A stretch of 64,000 nt of DNA from Zea mays. Its lineage: Eukaryota; Streptophyta; Magnoliopsida; Poales; Poaceae. Each line of letters begins with the position of its first letter. Positions within the stretch are counted from its first letter, which is position 1. Positions 10,021 to 22,824 of this stretch are shown here, one piece after another. Under the pieces are notes generated by a model, which searched no databases, was not told the DNA's origin, and saw nothing but the letters and a program-made list of their open reading frames with translations. The DNA is taken from contig NC_050104.1 in assembly GCF_902167145.1 (NCBI RefSeq), forward strand, positions 5,850,001 to 5,914,000, in the 5' to 3' direction. Made by a program: the position numbers and the translations under genes.

Positions 10021-12240
10021 ATCATTATATTAAGAAGAAAAAGGGGTAAGAATCCTTACAAACGAACACTTAACCACCAGCCTAATGAGCTACAAACACA
10101 CGCGCTTGACGAGAAATCAACACGACCACGACCACAACTGCAACCTAGAGTGAAACCACCTCTAGTGCTGGGCCCTTAGCCCCGACCAATCTCCACAAGT
10201 ATAGCTCCTCACTAGCATGAAGGAAAGCTTGAGCTATATTTGGAGCCATTCCATAAAAAACACACCAATTTCTATGATTCCAAATAGTGCATGCTCCCAA
10301 ATAATTAGGGAATTGAGGGCTTTTCAGGCTTGGGCTAAAACAGCAGCAGGAACGCTTTCCCACTGGTCATCAAACCTTTTGTCACCTAGCTGGGGACTTA
10401 GATTTTGCAACCCACTCTTCTAAAGAAGTCTAAACCAAAAATCTCTGGCAAAGGCACATGACAGCAACAAATGATTAATGCTTTCTTCTACCTGATCACA
10501 AAGAGGACATCTTGCCAAGTGTGGAAGGCTACGTTTTTCCAATCGGTCAGCTGTCCAGCACCTATCCCTAACAACTAGGCATAAAAAGAAGTGGCATTTG
10601 CTAGGTGCCCATGACTTACAAATTCTCTCCCAAGATCTAAATACATATGTTCCTTGAAGCAAATTTTTGTAAGTATATTTTGCTAAATATTTGCCATCCG
10701 GGGAGAACCTCCAAATGTGAGTGTCTTCCACATCTGGTTGGAGGGTCACTTCTGATAATAGATCCTAAAGCACAAGAAATTCAGAGATGACACTAGCAGT
10801 TAGAGCACCTTGGATGTCGGAGACCCAAGAATGATCAGTAAGAGCTTCATGGACTGACCTTCTTTTGACCCTTCTCTTGTTGACCTTATCAAGAACCTAA
10901 GGTGCAATATCAATGATTCGCTGCCCATGAATCCACCTGTTCGACCAAAAGCGAGTCCTAGCACTATTGTTTACTTCTGTGAACAGTTCTATGGAAAAAA
11001 GCCTAGATGTTTTATCTAAACATGAAGCTGAAAAGTGGCCCAAAGATGACCAGGGCCTGTTTTCTGTAACCATAGCCATCTCATCCTGAGAGCCCAACTT
11101 ATGATCTAAATGTTTGATAGTCCAAGGCCACCAAGCTGCTTAGGGAGACACACTTTTGACCAGGCAACTAAACAATGTCCACCTTTTGCATCCTTCCTTC
11201 CTCTCCAAAGAAAGCTCCTTCTGATTTTATCTATCTATTTGATGGTCCATGGGGGGAGATCCATTGCAATGGCAAGATATACGACCATAGATGTGAGTAC
11301 ATGATGTACCAAAATTCTTCTTGCTTCTTTACTCAGTAGATCTGCTTTCCACCCAGACAATCGATTTGGTGACCCGATCAATTATGGACTGAAACTGACT
11401 TTTTGCTAATTTTTTATGGACAGCGGCACTCCAAGGTATTTGCAAGGGAAGTGTTGGATCTCACAAGGGAGGAGATTCTGGATAGTAGTAATATTAGCCT
11501 CAGAGCACTGTATGGGGACAACACTGCTCTTCTACACATTGGTTTTTAGAGCTAAAGCCTTGCAAAAAGGTTTTATGAGATCCATAGATAAATTAATATC
11601 CCTATCAAGAGGTCTCATAAACAAGACCACATCAACAACATAAATGGAAATTTGTTGGCATAAGGGCTTAGATGCTAGTGGCTATAGCAGACCAACCTCT
11701 GATGCCTTAGAGAAGATATGACTGAGAACATCAATAACCAAAATAAGGAGCATTGGTGATAGGGGGTCACCTTGACGCAACCCTCTCCTATGCTCAATCA
11801 TTTCAGTAGGGATGCCATTAAGATGGACCTAGGTGGAAGAGGTGGCAAGAAGCCCACTAATGACATCACGCCAAATCTGACCAAAGCCCATTTTTTGCCG
11901 CACTTCCAAAAGAAAGATCCACGAGACCGAATCAAAAGCTTTGGAAATGTCTAATTTGAAGAGAATTTGTGGCTACTTTTGCTGATGCAGAAATTTAGTT
12001 GTCGGCTGCATAAGCTTAAAATTGTCCAAGATAAACCATCCCTTAATGAAGGCACTCTCATTTGGTGACACTAGCTGATGAAGGCGACCAGCCAATCTAT
12101 TTGCCAACAGTTTGGTAAAAAGTTTTGCAAAGCTATGGATTAGACTGATTGGTCTAGAGTCCTTAACCCCAAAGCATCGTTCTTTTTTAGCAATAAAGTG
12201 GTATAGATACTTTGAACTCAAGCTATATATCTATGCTAAT
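10021..12240 (-). mobile_element. 5'-truncated L1-type LINE remnant
   Basis: Pieces of an L1-like ORF2 follow in order on the minus strand: RT (12221 downwards), zinc-binding domain (10749-10420) and C-terminal tail (to 10145). The 3' end near 10021 (TTCTTCTTAATATAATGATACACAGTTC read on the minus strand) is typical of plant LINE 3' ends. Upstream of RT the element breaks off at about 12240. No endonuclease is present in the window, so the copy is 5' truncated, as most LINE copies are. Confidence 0.75.
10145..12221 (-). pseudogene. LINE ORF2 remnant (RT C-terminal part, zf-RVT)
   Basis: At 12221-11973 the RT block DSRPISLIHSFAKLFTKLLA followed by SAFIKGWFILDNF matches the palm region of plant L1-type RTs. 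Near 11629-11642 the catalytic [FY]ADD box reads YVVD, with A and the first D changed, so the enzyme would be inactive. At about 11200-11230 WTIK.IDKIRRSFLWRG is the usual thumb/connection block. At 10749-10420 a zf-RVT domain has RCPLCDQVEESINHLLLSC. Frames shift and stop many times between these blocks. Confidence 0.75.
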
Positions 12241-12849
12241 AAACCACTTATTTCTGCAACTTTCTGTTTGTAGGCACATCAACTTTTGTATTGGGTGTGC
12301 AGGTGCTCCCACATATAACAAGTTACGATGGTGGCATGATCTTTTATATAGTGGATCGAGGGAATCTAGCCAGCAACAAAACTAGGGCCAAACTAAGCAC
12401 GATATGGTGAATTTCAAGACAACAAAATGGCACACAAACAAGACAAAAATATAATATCACAAGCAAAATTACGAAACATGAAAATCAGGATAGTAATTAG
12501 TAACACAAACGATTGAAGTAGAAGACCCAGCATGCAAACCTTGAAATATCTAGTGTATTGGGATTGTACTTCTAAACTAAATCCAAAGGATTTGGGTTCC
12601 AATGCCAAAGTAAAAATAGTCCCAAGATCCTTAATGATTACTTTCCATTTTATAAGTTGGTTTGTCCTTTTTAACAAATCTTTTGCTATGTACCTAAACA
12701 TTATTGTGCTAGACTCAAAGCAACAACTATGTATTTGAAAAAGCAGTCACCAAATCTAGATGAAGAAAGAGGATGAACCTAAGACTTGATTTGTTACACC
12801 CAATAGAATATGCTCTATCTTTGAATGCTAGAAATGCTAAAGAATGATG
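12241..12849. other. AT-rich spacer between LINE and E2
   Basis: I see no conserved coding sequence, LTR end or repeat array here. It is the junction zone where both the LINE (5' end) and E2 (5' end) are truncated. Confidence 0.3.
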
Positions 12850-15513
12850 AGGGCAACTTCAGTGGGATGACATCCAAGGTGTTAAGCAACCAAATTAGGA
12901 AGAATGTCCTCACATATGTTGATGACATCATAGTCCAAAGCACGAAGTAGAAGATCATATCAAGGACTTACTAGATATTTTCCAACTTTCAAAGGGCAAG
13001 CTTAAAGCTAATTCCTGACAAGTGTGTTTTCGATGTAAGGAAAGAAAATTTCTTGGGATGCTTGGTGTCAGCAAAAGGAACAGAAGCAAACCCCTCAAAA
13101 ATCGAAGAAATACTTTGAATGGAGCCACAAAGAACAAGAAAGGGGTTCAGAGGTTGGCAGCCAGACTAACCTCGTTGAATAGTTTCATAGCAAGGTCAGC
13201 TGAACAAAGCTTACCTTTCTTCAAAGTCTTGAGGTCACTAGAAGTATTTCAGTGGGGGCCAGTCGAGCAACAAGCCTTCGATGAATTTCAGTCGGGGCCA
13301 ATCCAGCTGACCACTCTATCACCACCGACACTAGGGGCTGCATTGTTGGTGTATGTGTCAGCTTCTTACTCTACTGTCAACGCTTCTCTACTGCAAGAGA
13401 GAATAAAGGATGGTGGTAATAAGCAAAGTCTAGTGTACTTCATTTCAGAAGTCCTGGACTATCCCAACAAAACTACTCAAAGGCCGAGAAGTTGTTATAC
13501 ATCATAGGCATGGCCTCAAGAAAGCTTCAGCATCACTTTCAGTCACACCACATAATAATACCTTCATTGTAGCCACTACATGATATCCTTTGGAACCTAT
13601 AGGCTAGTGACATGATTGGCAAATGGGCTATAGAGTTGAATGAGTTTACAATTGACTTCATCCATAAGTCAACTATCTAGTCATAAGCATTAGTAGACTT
13701 CATAGCCGATTGGATACCAAGTAATCAAGAGCCAACTCTCATCAATAACGAAGCTATCTAGATAGTGTTCTATGATGGCTCTTGGGACTCCTCAAGTTCA
13801 TGGGCTACAACAGTAATAATCTCATCTTCAAAGCTCAAAACTTCATATGCAGCAAGGCTGGCAGCAGTAATAATCTCACCTTCAAAGCTCAAAACTTCGT
13901 ATGCAGCAAGGCTAGACTTCTAGTGCATCAATAACATAGAAGAATACAAAGCCATACTATTAGGCCTTTGGAAGTTTAAAGCCATGGGAGTAAAAAGGAC
14001 CTTCCTTAAGTTAGATTCACAAGTGATTACATGCCATGTTGATAAAAAATAGTTTGGCAAAAAGTTCAGTCCTGGAGAAGTATCTCATCATAGTCCAAAG
14101 GATGGAAGCATCCTTTGGAGGATTCTTAGTAAAAAATATACCCATAGGTGAAAATGAACATGCATATATGCTTGTCAAGTTTGTGGCTCAGGGACTACCC
14201 TTGCCCGACAAAGTATTCTTCAAATAACTAGAAGCACCCTGAATCGAGCTACTTGCAATAGTTATGTTAACCATTTCCCTAATTCATAGTGAAGATAGGT
14301 CGTTAGAGATAATTCTATATGGGAAGTATCCAACCGATGATGAAGTTTGGATAGGGAGAATGGAAACTAGAACAAGAACATACAAAATCATAGAATGGGA
14401 GTTATTCAAAGAATGTGTTTGTTCATTATTACTCAAATGTATATCTAGGGCTGAAGGTCAAGAACTAATGAAAGAAATTCACTCTGGCATGTGTGGGTCT
14501 TACATGGGCTCAAGAGCATTGTTAGGAAAAGTCTTTCATCAAGGGTTCTACTAGCCGAACACAGCGGCTAATACAATATAATTGGTTAGAACATGTGAAA
14601 TTGCTAAAGGTGTGCAAGGAATCAGAAGCAACCTTTGTCATTCACCCAACTAATCCATCCCACATGGCCACTACAAATATAGGGCATCGACATCATCAGA
14701 CCAATGCCACCAACACATGGGAATCTGAAATACATAGTAGTCATAGTTGAATACATTTCAAAGTGGATTGAAGCAAAAGCACCAGCAACTATAACTTTGA
14801 CCACAATACAGAAATTCTATTAGCAAAACATTATTTGCCACTTGAGAGTGCCTGGATCCTTAACAATAGATAATGGCACACATTTTGACTTTGAAGCTTT
14901 TAGGTGCTTCCGTGATCAAGTAGGAACAAATATGCACTTTGCATTAGTGAGACATCCAAAATCCAATGGGCTCACGGAAAGAACAAATAGAATCATCGTG
15001 TTAGGCATATCAAAATCATTGGTCAATTTACCAAAGGAAAAGTGGACTGAAGTAATGATCAAAGTAATATGGAACCATAACACTTCGATCTCTTGTTCAA
15101 CAGGATTCACTCCATTTAAGCTGCACTTCAAAGTTGAAGCAATGTCTCTCAAAGAAGTAAAAAATGTCACAAAGAGTCATGTGCAAATCTAAAAGAAATA
15201 AACATCAACAAACTTCAAAAGATGCAGTCTAAGAATTTAGGTTAGAAGCAATTAAACAACTCAAACAAGTATAAAAGTGAAACAAGAAAGTGGAGAAACA
15301 GAAAGGTAAAGTCAAAGAACAAAGCACTAGGAAACCTTGTCCTCTAAAGATGATCAAATCCAGACATTGTAGACAAGTTACAAGTCAACTGAGGAAGGAC
15401 CTTTCCAAGTAACAGCTTCCAATCGATCAGAATCATACAGGTTGAAAGACATGGAGAGAAATGAAATCCCAAGATCAATGAACTTAGACAAACTTCATAG
15501 ATATTATGTGTAA
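12850..15513 (+). pseudogene. pol: E2 pol remnant (RT end, RNase H, aRNase H, integrase)
   Basis: Blocks in order: RT with MTSKVLSNQIRKN and YVDDIIVQSTK (12860-13000); RT/RNase H connection and RNase H (LNSFIARSAEQSLPFF, 13150-13510); archaeal-type RNase H with AEYKAILLGL-like and LDSQVITCHV-like motifs (13740-14220); integrase zinc region with EIHSGMCGSYMGSRALLGKVFHQGFY (14470-14554); integrase core with TIDNGTHFD and LTERTNRI, carrying the second D and the E of DDE (14860-15000); and a C-terminal tail ending LDKLHRYYV at about 15513. Many stops and shifts. The same blocks are found in E3. Confidence 0.75.
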
Positions 15514-15719
15514 ATAGTTAGCTAAGACTTTATTCTCCTGTTTTATTTTGAGTTTTGTTCCTAGACAACACCCTTTTTCTTTGTTGGTTACGTTCGTCCA
15601 AAAAGGCGAAGGATAAGGTTTTTGATGGGTTCGTCTTTGTAAATGTTGTAATCATTGAGCAAATATAAGGGCAACCACCCCCCCCCAAAGAGAGGGAATA
15701 GTCTTCTTCTATGTTTGCG

Positions 15720-16210
15720 CCTTCGAGTGTAAAAAGACTCTGAAGTCTTTCAAATAGAAGGCAGAGTCAAGAAAAATATCTTGAAGACCTTCAAATGAAG
15801 GCATGATCAAAAAGATAATATTTGTAATTAAGTAGACTTGGCAAGACTTTAAGGTCCTTTGGATGGAAGGTAGAGTCAAGAAAAAGATCTCAAAGACCTT
15901 TGGATGAAGGCAAGATAAAAAAGATAATATATGTCACTAAGTAAAAGTGACAAGACTCTGAAGTCCTTTAGTTGGAAGACAGAACCAAGAAAATAGGTCC
16001 CAAAGACCTTTAGATGAAAGCAAGATCAAAAAGATAATATTTGTCACTAAGTAAAAATGACAAGACTCTAAAGTATTTCAGATGTAAGGCAAAGTTAAAA
16101 AAGATCTTGAAGTCCTTCATATGGAAGGCAAGATTAAAAAGATAACCCTCGCTACTAAGAAAAAGTGAAAAGGTAAAAATACTCTGAAGTCCTTCAAATG
16201 GAAGGCCATG
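15720..16210 (+). repeat. About 109-bp minisatellite of E2, four copies
   Basis: The word AAAGATAAT/CC recurs at about 15811, 15920, 16030 and 16138, so the period is 108-110 bp. Units contain GAAGTCCTTTGGATGGAAGGCAGAGTCAAG-like sequence and are diverged. The array lies between pol and the antisense gene, the position used by the minisatellites of E1 and E3. The preceding 15514-15719 is non-coding. Confidence 0.75.
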
Positions 16211-16309
16211 TGATTTACTTTGTTCAGTAAGGATACAAATCGATATTAATTTTACCTAAGTGACTACACATATTTGGCTCTTTTATCGCTTCGTCATGTG
16301 TGAAAAGAA

Positions 16310-16334
16310 GGGAAGGTGTCTTTCACCTTTGGCT
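16310..16334 (+). repeat. Bracketing direct repeat, left copy in E2
   Basis: GGGAAGGTGTCTTTCACC followed by TTTGGC is the diverged E2 version of the GGAAGGTGTTTTTCG core. It is preceded by TGTGAAAAGAA, as E1 has CATGAAAAGAA. Confidence 0.55.
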
Positions 16335-16429
16335 CAAAGAAATTTACCAATTTCACACATAACCAAGTGGCAACGAAGAGCATCAATAAGAGATTTTTAA
16401 AATATATTACAATCTCAACATCAAGTACA

Positions 16430-19400
16430 TTAAGGGCCTCCTTTGATTATATCATCAAATATATCCTTGCATATGTCCAACACTATTTTATCTAACATTT
16501 TTTCAATGGTATCCCTTTTAAATTTTTTCATATCGTCCACCATAGCTTCAGACTAGTCATCGTAGTATGGCTCCTTCTTGTTTTCTTCAACAATCTGCAA
16601 ATCTAAATAGGGTTTAGCTCCAACTTCGTAGACTTTAAATTAAGATATCCCTACATAGACTGCATTTTCTCTTGGGGAGGAGCAATGGTAGCTTTGGCAC
16701 CTTTGGCATACACCTAGGTATGCCTGGCCTTCTTCCTTTTCGCTTCAGCCTTCTTTGCCATCTCCTCAAACTACAACAAGGTCACATAAGTAATATGTAG
16801 AAAACAAAAACATCATCAATATACAAAGTAAGTCTATCAGCCAACCTTCTTCATGTTGGCCTTAGCTTCGGCCTTTACCATGCCTTTATTTCCTTGGCTC
16901 TAAACTAATGTAAAAACCATCTACTTACAATTGAAGCCTCCTAATACGGATCATTGATGTCATCAACCTTAAAGCAAAAGTCTAGACGAGCGAAGCTCTT
17001 CACATGTGAACAACTAGCCTTGTTTAGGATGGTGGCAACCCCATAGACATTGGTCACGCTTCGGGCAGCAAGGACTTGTTCGAACCCACTGACTTCTTCA
17101 ATTGTCCACTTGAGTGATTTGGTGGCATCCCCATCCTTAAATTTAGTCTCCATAGATCGAGCACCAACTAAAGTAAAAACTTCTTTCATTTTATCAACAC
17201 ATCGGGAGGCATACGAAAAACATTGGACAAGTTTTGACTTTTTTGAGGGAAAATAGGAAGGGGAAGATGGTTGTCCATACTGTTAATTATTTATTGGAGA
17301 ATGAAAGTAGGTAAAAAGTTATAGGGGAGGTGTTAAAACTATGTCATAATTGCCCTCCCTAGCGTTGATCCAGATGGGTACAAAAGGTGCAAATTGATTA
17401 TGGTCCATATAGATGATTCTTTTCATCTCTATCTTGAAAGAGTTAATGCATTCATCAATGATGGGAGGAGCCTATTCAAAGAGCCATTTGCTTCAATCCA
17501 TCCAAGTGCTCCAAGTCAAGAGGAGGAAAATGTTCATAGCAAAAGGAGTCAGGAATTGGCTTTTCAAAAATTTAGTTGCCTTTCGAGAATGTAAGTTGAC
17601 CAAAAGTTGAGAACATGTCCATGACCAACGATTCTACGCAAAGTCACTATCAAAGAATAAGTGCCCCAAGTTCTCAATCTTTTGAAGGATACAATTTCAC
17701 ATGTATTGGAGTCCAGGGTCATATTCTTGGCCACTAGTCTTTGCTTAATGTTGAGTTTGTCATTCAAAAGCAACCAAAAGAAAACCTTGTGCTTGGGCTG
17801 ACAATTTGAGAACCACATCCAGGTAATGGTGCAGTAAGAAGTCAATTGACCACATAGCCACCTATAAGCCTTCTAAGAAGAAAATGAGAAGCTCCCCTAA
17901 GGGTAAATTCAAGTGTCATTACTGGAGGAGGCAGTATCAAGAAGGTGTAAGTCTTGATGTAATAGGAGGATCTGCTGAAAGGTAGGTGGGGACAGCGACT
18001 GACAAAATAAGTCAGAGAGGTGCTCCAAGTTCCAAGCGCTATGAATAGTCACCCTATTACTAGTCACAATGAGAAAAGCTCTAGGAGTTTGTTAGCCAAT
18101 CTACCATGTCCCCAATTATTGAACCAAAGGAGACCGAAGTTGTGCACATCAAAGTCCTAATTGTATCCTCTAGCACAGTCTTCTCCCTAGCCATATCTTT
18201 ACTTTTCTTTTTTCCTTTTCAACTTCCTTCCGAAGTTGTGCACACCTTTTAGAAGCTTAGGCAACTTCCCCTTGGAGCTGGGTCACCAACATAGCGTGTT
18301 CTTCAGCAACCCATGAGGCTTCCGCCTCAAGCTCATAAATTCATTTGCTTTTTTGTCTTCAAAGCCCTTAATGCCTTGTTCTTCTTTTTAGCCAAGTAAT
18401 GTAGTTGTCTCTGACTATCAATAAGATCATCGGCTAGCATGTTCAACATCCTCTCCTTCTCCACATTACTCTTATGAAGTTCAATGACTTTATTATGAAG
18501 ATTGGTAATAGCCATCACAAGCTTTGTTCTTTGATCTCACCCTAGGCCTTCAGGGCTTTGCTAAGTATAAGTCCCTAAGGTGAAATAAAGAAAAGGCAAG
18601 CATAAGAGTGTGTGACCGAAGCATAAAACACAAAGAATATGACGACCTTAATATTTGTGTACGTCTGTCCCTCAGCAAGGTCCTACTTATTAGCCAAGTT
18701 ATCTGATGCTCTGGCTTTGTCATCCCAATGCTACCCATGGTGTGCACAATATTGATTGCCATAGTGTTCGGAATGTATTCTAATGTAGTTTCCTCTCCAC
18801 TAGTGAACACCATGGACCCAGAGCGGTATTCCATTCCTTTAGTATGGTTCTGAAGCCTTGTTGTCTATTCATCAGCCAGGTTCCCACCAAATACATGACA
18901 AAGCGTAAATGTGGCCTCTTCTAGGTCTTTACCTGCTTTAACCAGTAGTGACATTTTTGCACAATCTAGCTTTGTCTTATTTCTTTCCCTCCTCCTCTAC
19001 TTTTCATCTCCATCAGTACTTTCATCTTTTGTTCCCTCTGCTATGGTTTTATTAACGCTTGCATCCTTTTGATGGTATCTTGATAGCTTCAGCACTTTCC
19101 TTCGCTGATAGCTCGCCAAAGATGGCGTCCATGGGAATTACCATGCGGAGGAGCCTTTTTGGTGCTTCTGCTACCTTGTCATCAGGACATCCTTTGGGTG
19201 CAGTTTCATTCTCTTGTATAGCCCTCTCTTCGGATGCGACCCTGTGTTCGGAAGAAACCTTCATGCTAGTCTTCTTTTATGTGGGAGTAAAATTAATTAA
19301 GTTAGCCCCCAATGGGCTCAAGAGTGTTATTGAAGTTTGCTTCGTCATTACCTCCAATTAAGATTAGAGTCAGACACGCTAAATAGATAGTAACACAAAC

Positions 19401-20768
19401 TCGACCACTAACCTCAGTATTGGTCTTTTTGCTCCCTTCGACACTTTCCTTGTGTTCAGGCGTGCACCCTACTTTGGTTTCTGCTGCTACCTTTTCAATA
19501 GATGTAATCTCTTCCTCTTTACTTGTAGCACCTTCGTTGCTACTAGCTTTAGAAGCTTCGTCCTTATCCTTCAACAACACATATTTGGCTTCGTTTGTCG
19601 AACTTACACGCCTTGTATTCACTTTTTTCACCTATTGTGTGGCATCCTTCTCCATGGCACTAACGTTTCTTTTTCTTTTGACCCTGGCTTTTGTCTTCCT
19701 TGGCCAAGTTTGGATAGTCTGAGTAAGTAAAGTTATAAGCCTCGAATAACTTGTTTAGCCTTCTCTTTTCATGACCACTGAAGGCAACATTAAGAAGACA
19801 ATCCTACTTTATCATGTACTTTCCTAGAATTTCATTGCACATTGCTTAGATAGCATCTAACCACTCGGGGCATGGTTCTTTGAACAAGTTGGATTCTTAT
19901 ATACAAACGACAATCTTGACAAACTATCGGCTACAACCTCATGCTTCGTCTCCCCACACCCTTCGATTTTGGCATGGACCACTCAGACTTAATGTGAAAC
20001 ATTCTATAAGCCAAGTGTTCTTATACAAGATCTCATGTGCCTATGTAGTTGCACACTGTGTTGAAGGAAACCATCATCGTTTGTGCAACACTACTCATAT
20101 TACAAAGAGGCCGTTTGATGCTGAATCCTGGTTTGATGGGTCCCATGATAAGTCCTTTCATATCCTTACTTTTCTACAAATCAACTTTAAAGTAAAATCA
20201 CTCCCTAGTCTATTTGTTCAGTCACTTGCCTCGATAAGCGAGGACCAGTGCAACTGTGTCCTTCTAGTTTATAAATTGTAACAATCGTAGTTTAGGGTTT
20301 AGGGTTTCCCATGTACCTTCATCTGGTAGTGTATATAATTTATGAATTCGACATAAGCTCTCTACGATTAGTTCAGTATCCTAGCTTTGGACCACCCACA
20401 TGAACACCCACATTCGCATGATGGTGCTAAGGCCTAGGTGTAAGTTGATAAAAATAGATCTCGTACTTCTTTAGCACATCTGCCACCATTGGGTGCATAG
20501 GAAACTACTAAATACTATCACGGAAGAAGAACTTGAATTCAATAATTTTGTTATTGAGCGACCGAGGAGTTGTATCTTTGCCATCAAGGCATACCAAATT
20601 CATGTCATCAAAGTACTCTAGTTTCTTCAATGTATTTAGGTGGCCACTTTTAATCATAGACCATCCAATCTCCACATAACTCGACTTCTTCGGTTGAAAG
20701 TCCCCTTCCTCTTTGTCTGACACTTCATGAAATCTAGACCTGACATCCTCTGACTCAGCCCCAACCAC
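16430..20768 (-). pseudogene. Antisense gene of E2, decayed homologue of the E1/E3 antisense genes
   Basis: Blocks match the E1 antisense protein in order: an N-terminal block (about 20710-20515) with LNTLKKLEYFDD and EFKFFFRD; an acidic linker (19631-19052); coiled coil (18518-18333, NLHNKVIELHKSNVEKERML, compare NLRSEVIELRNEGLEKDKIL in E1); a later block (17245-16941, GVATILNKASCSHVKSFA, compare GIATILERRGYDHVKSLA); and a C-terminal block (16570-16430) ending in TAA at 16430-16432. Stops and shifts are frequent. A LINE fragment (about 17240-18180) separates coiled coil from later block. Function is unknown. Confidence 0.65.
17240..18180 (-). mobile_element. LINE 3' fragment inserted in the E2 antisense gene
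   Basis: On the minus strand, 17845-17700 encodes a zf-RVT block (WMWFSNCQPKHKVFFWLLL), followed by a degenerate C-terminal LINE tail. The 3' end may be the A-run seen reversed as TTTTTT at 17239-17245. The antisense-gene homology resumes immediately after it. The borders are approximate, and no target duplication was identified. Confidence 0.55.
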
Positions 20769-21054
20769 CCAACACTTTTGGCCTTCGTCTAGTTGACCTT
20801 CAGTCAGCTGGGGGTTCTAAGTAATAGTCTCCAGAGCAGCACCTCTTGCAGAACCATATCACCTTAGATGACGATAGAGTTGAGAGTCTTGTGGTCATCT
20901 TCAAGTGGGCCATATCTTTAGTCTGAATGATGGACGCATGCAAAGAGATATGAAAGCAAGATTTCTCAAGAAAGCTTTGGAGGCAGAGCACAACGAAGCA
21001 ATGGGTGGGCTCAGGAACAATGAATGCCTTGTGTTGGTAGGAGGGCATCATATG

Positions 21055-21068
21055 CTTATATATAAAAA
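21055..21068 (-). promoter_or_regulatory. TATA-like box of the E2 antisense gene
   Basis: TTTTTATATATAAG on the minus strand lies about 290 bases before the first recognisable coding block. It is in the position corresponding to the E1 and E3 boxes. The element is decayed, so this is weaker evidence. Confidence 0.35.
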
Positions 21069-21190
21069 CCAGCGCATCAATTAATGTCGCATATCATGTA
21101 TACTCACCGTCACATGGGCCTGACTTCATCTTCTACATTTCAAGCGCGAAAGCATATTCAATAAGTAGCCATTTTCTATAATGAACTCAA

Positions 21191-21215
21191 TAGAAGGTGT
21201 TTTTCGAACCTTTGG
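21191..21215 (+). repeat. Bracketing direct repeat, right copy in E2
   Basis: TAGAAGGTGTTTTTCGAACC followed by TTTGG shares the GAAGGTGTTTTTCG core with the E1 and E3 copies. It lies between the antisense gene and the polypurine-like GCGAGGGCCTAC (21277-21288). Confidence 0.55.
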
Positions 21216-21288
21216 TTCGAAGCCCTCTTCGTCGAGTTTCACGGTTTGAGCTCATTATAGAAAACAAACTAATCCTGCGAGGGCCTAC

Positions 21289-21920
21289 TAATGGAGAGAA
21301 GGATTTGATGAAGGTCCTCGGATAACGAGACCTTATGTTTTAAGTTTGTTTCAGGAGGCAGTGTCTAAAGATTTTGGATGCTTGTTTTGGTGATGAAATG
21401 ATGCTCTAGGTGAGATGAATCCCTAGTACTAAAGAAGCGTCACCTTTGGATCATGAAAAGATGAAGGGGATAGAAGAAGATGTACAGAGCATGTCTTCTC
21501 TCTGAAAATACGGTGATGCCCTCCATTCATTGTATAGATCATGTATATAGAAACTGGATCATTTACGTAATTCTATACGAAGGCGCACACCGACGTGCCC
21601 CTGTAAATAGATGTATAGATCAATTATACCTTCGGAGATCATTTCACCCCTTCGAGCATCCCTAGAGCCTTTCAAAATAATCTGTATTTACCATGTTGTA
21701 ATTTAATTTATGTGTACTCAAACTTAAAAGGTATTAATAAAGGAGAAGTAAAAACGACGATCAATCACTATCATATTCTCATTCTAGCGATTCTTGCATG
21801 TTGTTTCCCTTTGTCGCTCTTTCCCTTCTTCCATTATCTTCGAAACCTCGGGATAAGGGTAGAAGGATTCGTTGGTTTAACCATGTTGCCCAGTTATGGT
21901 TTCTCATAGGGACTTTAACA
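21289..21920 (+). repeat. Presumed E2 3' LTR, end uncertain
   Basis: It begins (TAATGGAGAG) directly after the polypurine tract, where E1 has TGTTGGGGGCC. GACGTGCCCCTGTAAATAGATG (about 21590-21612) parallels the CCGTGCCTATAAATAGG promoter of E1, and GGGACTTTAAC near 21909 parallels GGACTTTAAC of E1. The terminal CA and target duplication could not be found. Confidence 0.4.
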
Positions 21921-22636
21921 GGTTTGGTGCATCATTTCTATATTTGTTCGAACATTAAATCTCCTTTTTTATTAAAAAATATGATCGATTAGAGGGTAAT
22001 AATTGTTATAAACTTGTCATGTTGAGTTCCTCTAGTTTTGTTCTAAAAAGCAGGATAAATTTCAAAAAGAGGAGAATTATTAGTTACTAACTACAATGTA
22101 TCCTCTAGTTAAGGTCAAGCCTAGGACAATTTGCTATTCAGAAGATGATAAGGGGGACATGACACCTACTGATACAATCATTGATTATATGGTGAGCTCA
22201 TTCCTACATTTGCATAAAAATAAAAATGAAAGTTGGTTACTACCTAATATTAATATTTAAAATATTCTTAGGAACAATGTTGATAATGATAGATAACATA
22301 TATGCCATGAACAATGTTAACCTCAAAGTGCTTGTTTATCAAAGTTGAACTTTCAGTTCATTGGTGGCATGAAAGTACTTTAGTGGGATGCTATAAGTCC
22401 TTCATCTAGAGTAAGTTTGAGGTCTATGAGCACTTTATAGAAAGATTATTTGATAATATTTCAAATAATCTAGTTTGACCTTAATATCGTGTCGATAAAA
22501 TCTCCAAATAGTCATCACAAGTTTCTTTTGTTTCTATCAAGAGTTGTGTCGTTGTTGTAGACCTAATATTCATCCTTAGGGCACTGACCCCAGTTAGAGC
22601 ACACCCTAAACATATGGATAACACCTTAAAGGTATA
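21921..22636. other. Spacer between E2 and E3
   Basis: AT-rich DNA with no recognised coding or repeat feature. It includes whatever is left of the E2 3' end and the E3 insertion target. Confidence 0.25.
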
Positions 22637-22785
22637 TGTTGGTCACTTGTTCTCAAATGTTGTGAATCAAGAACAAGGCAACACAATTGTTAAAGATTAA
22701 GGACCTTCAGACGAAGGTCATGAAAGGACATACCTTCATCATTCATGATAATATGAATCCATAGAGATTATGTCTGTTATTCATT

Positions 22786-22824
<39 letters not shown>

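Larger units (their letters stand above)
12850..21920 (+). mobile_element. E2: 5'-truncated, decayed Tat-lineage gypsy element
   Basis: The order on the plus strand is the RT end with YVDDIIVQSTK, RNase H, second RNase H, integrase (to about 15513), a 109-bp minisatellite, an opposite-strand gene, a polypurine tract and a presumed 3' LTR. The 5' LTR, gag, protease and most of RT are missing. Pol blocks are clearly homologous to those of E3, but heavily mutated. A LINE fragment has landed inside the antisense gene. The right border is uncertain because the 3' LTR end is not recognisable. Confidence 0.7.
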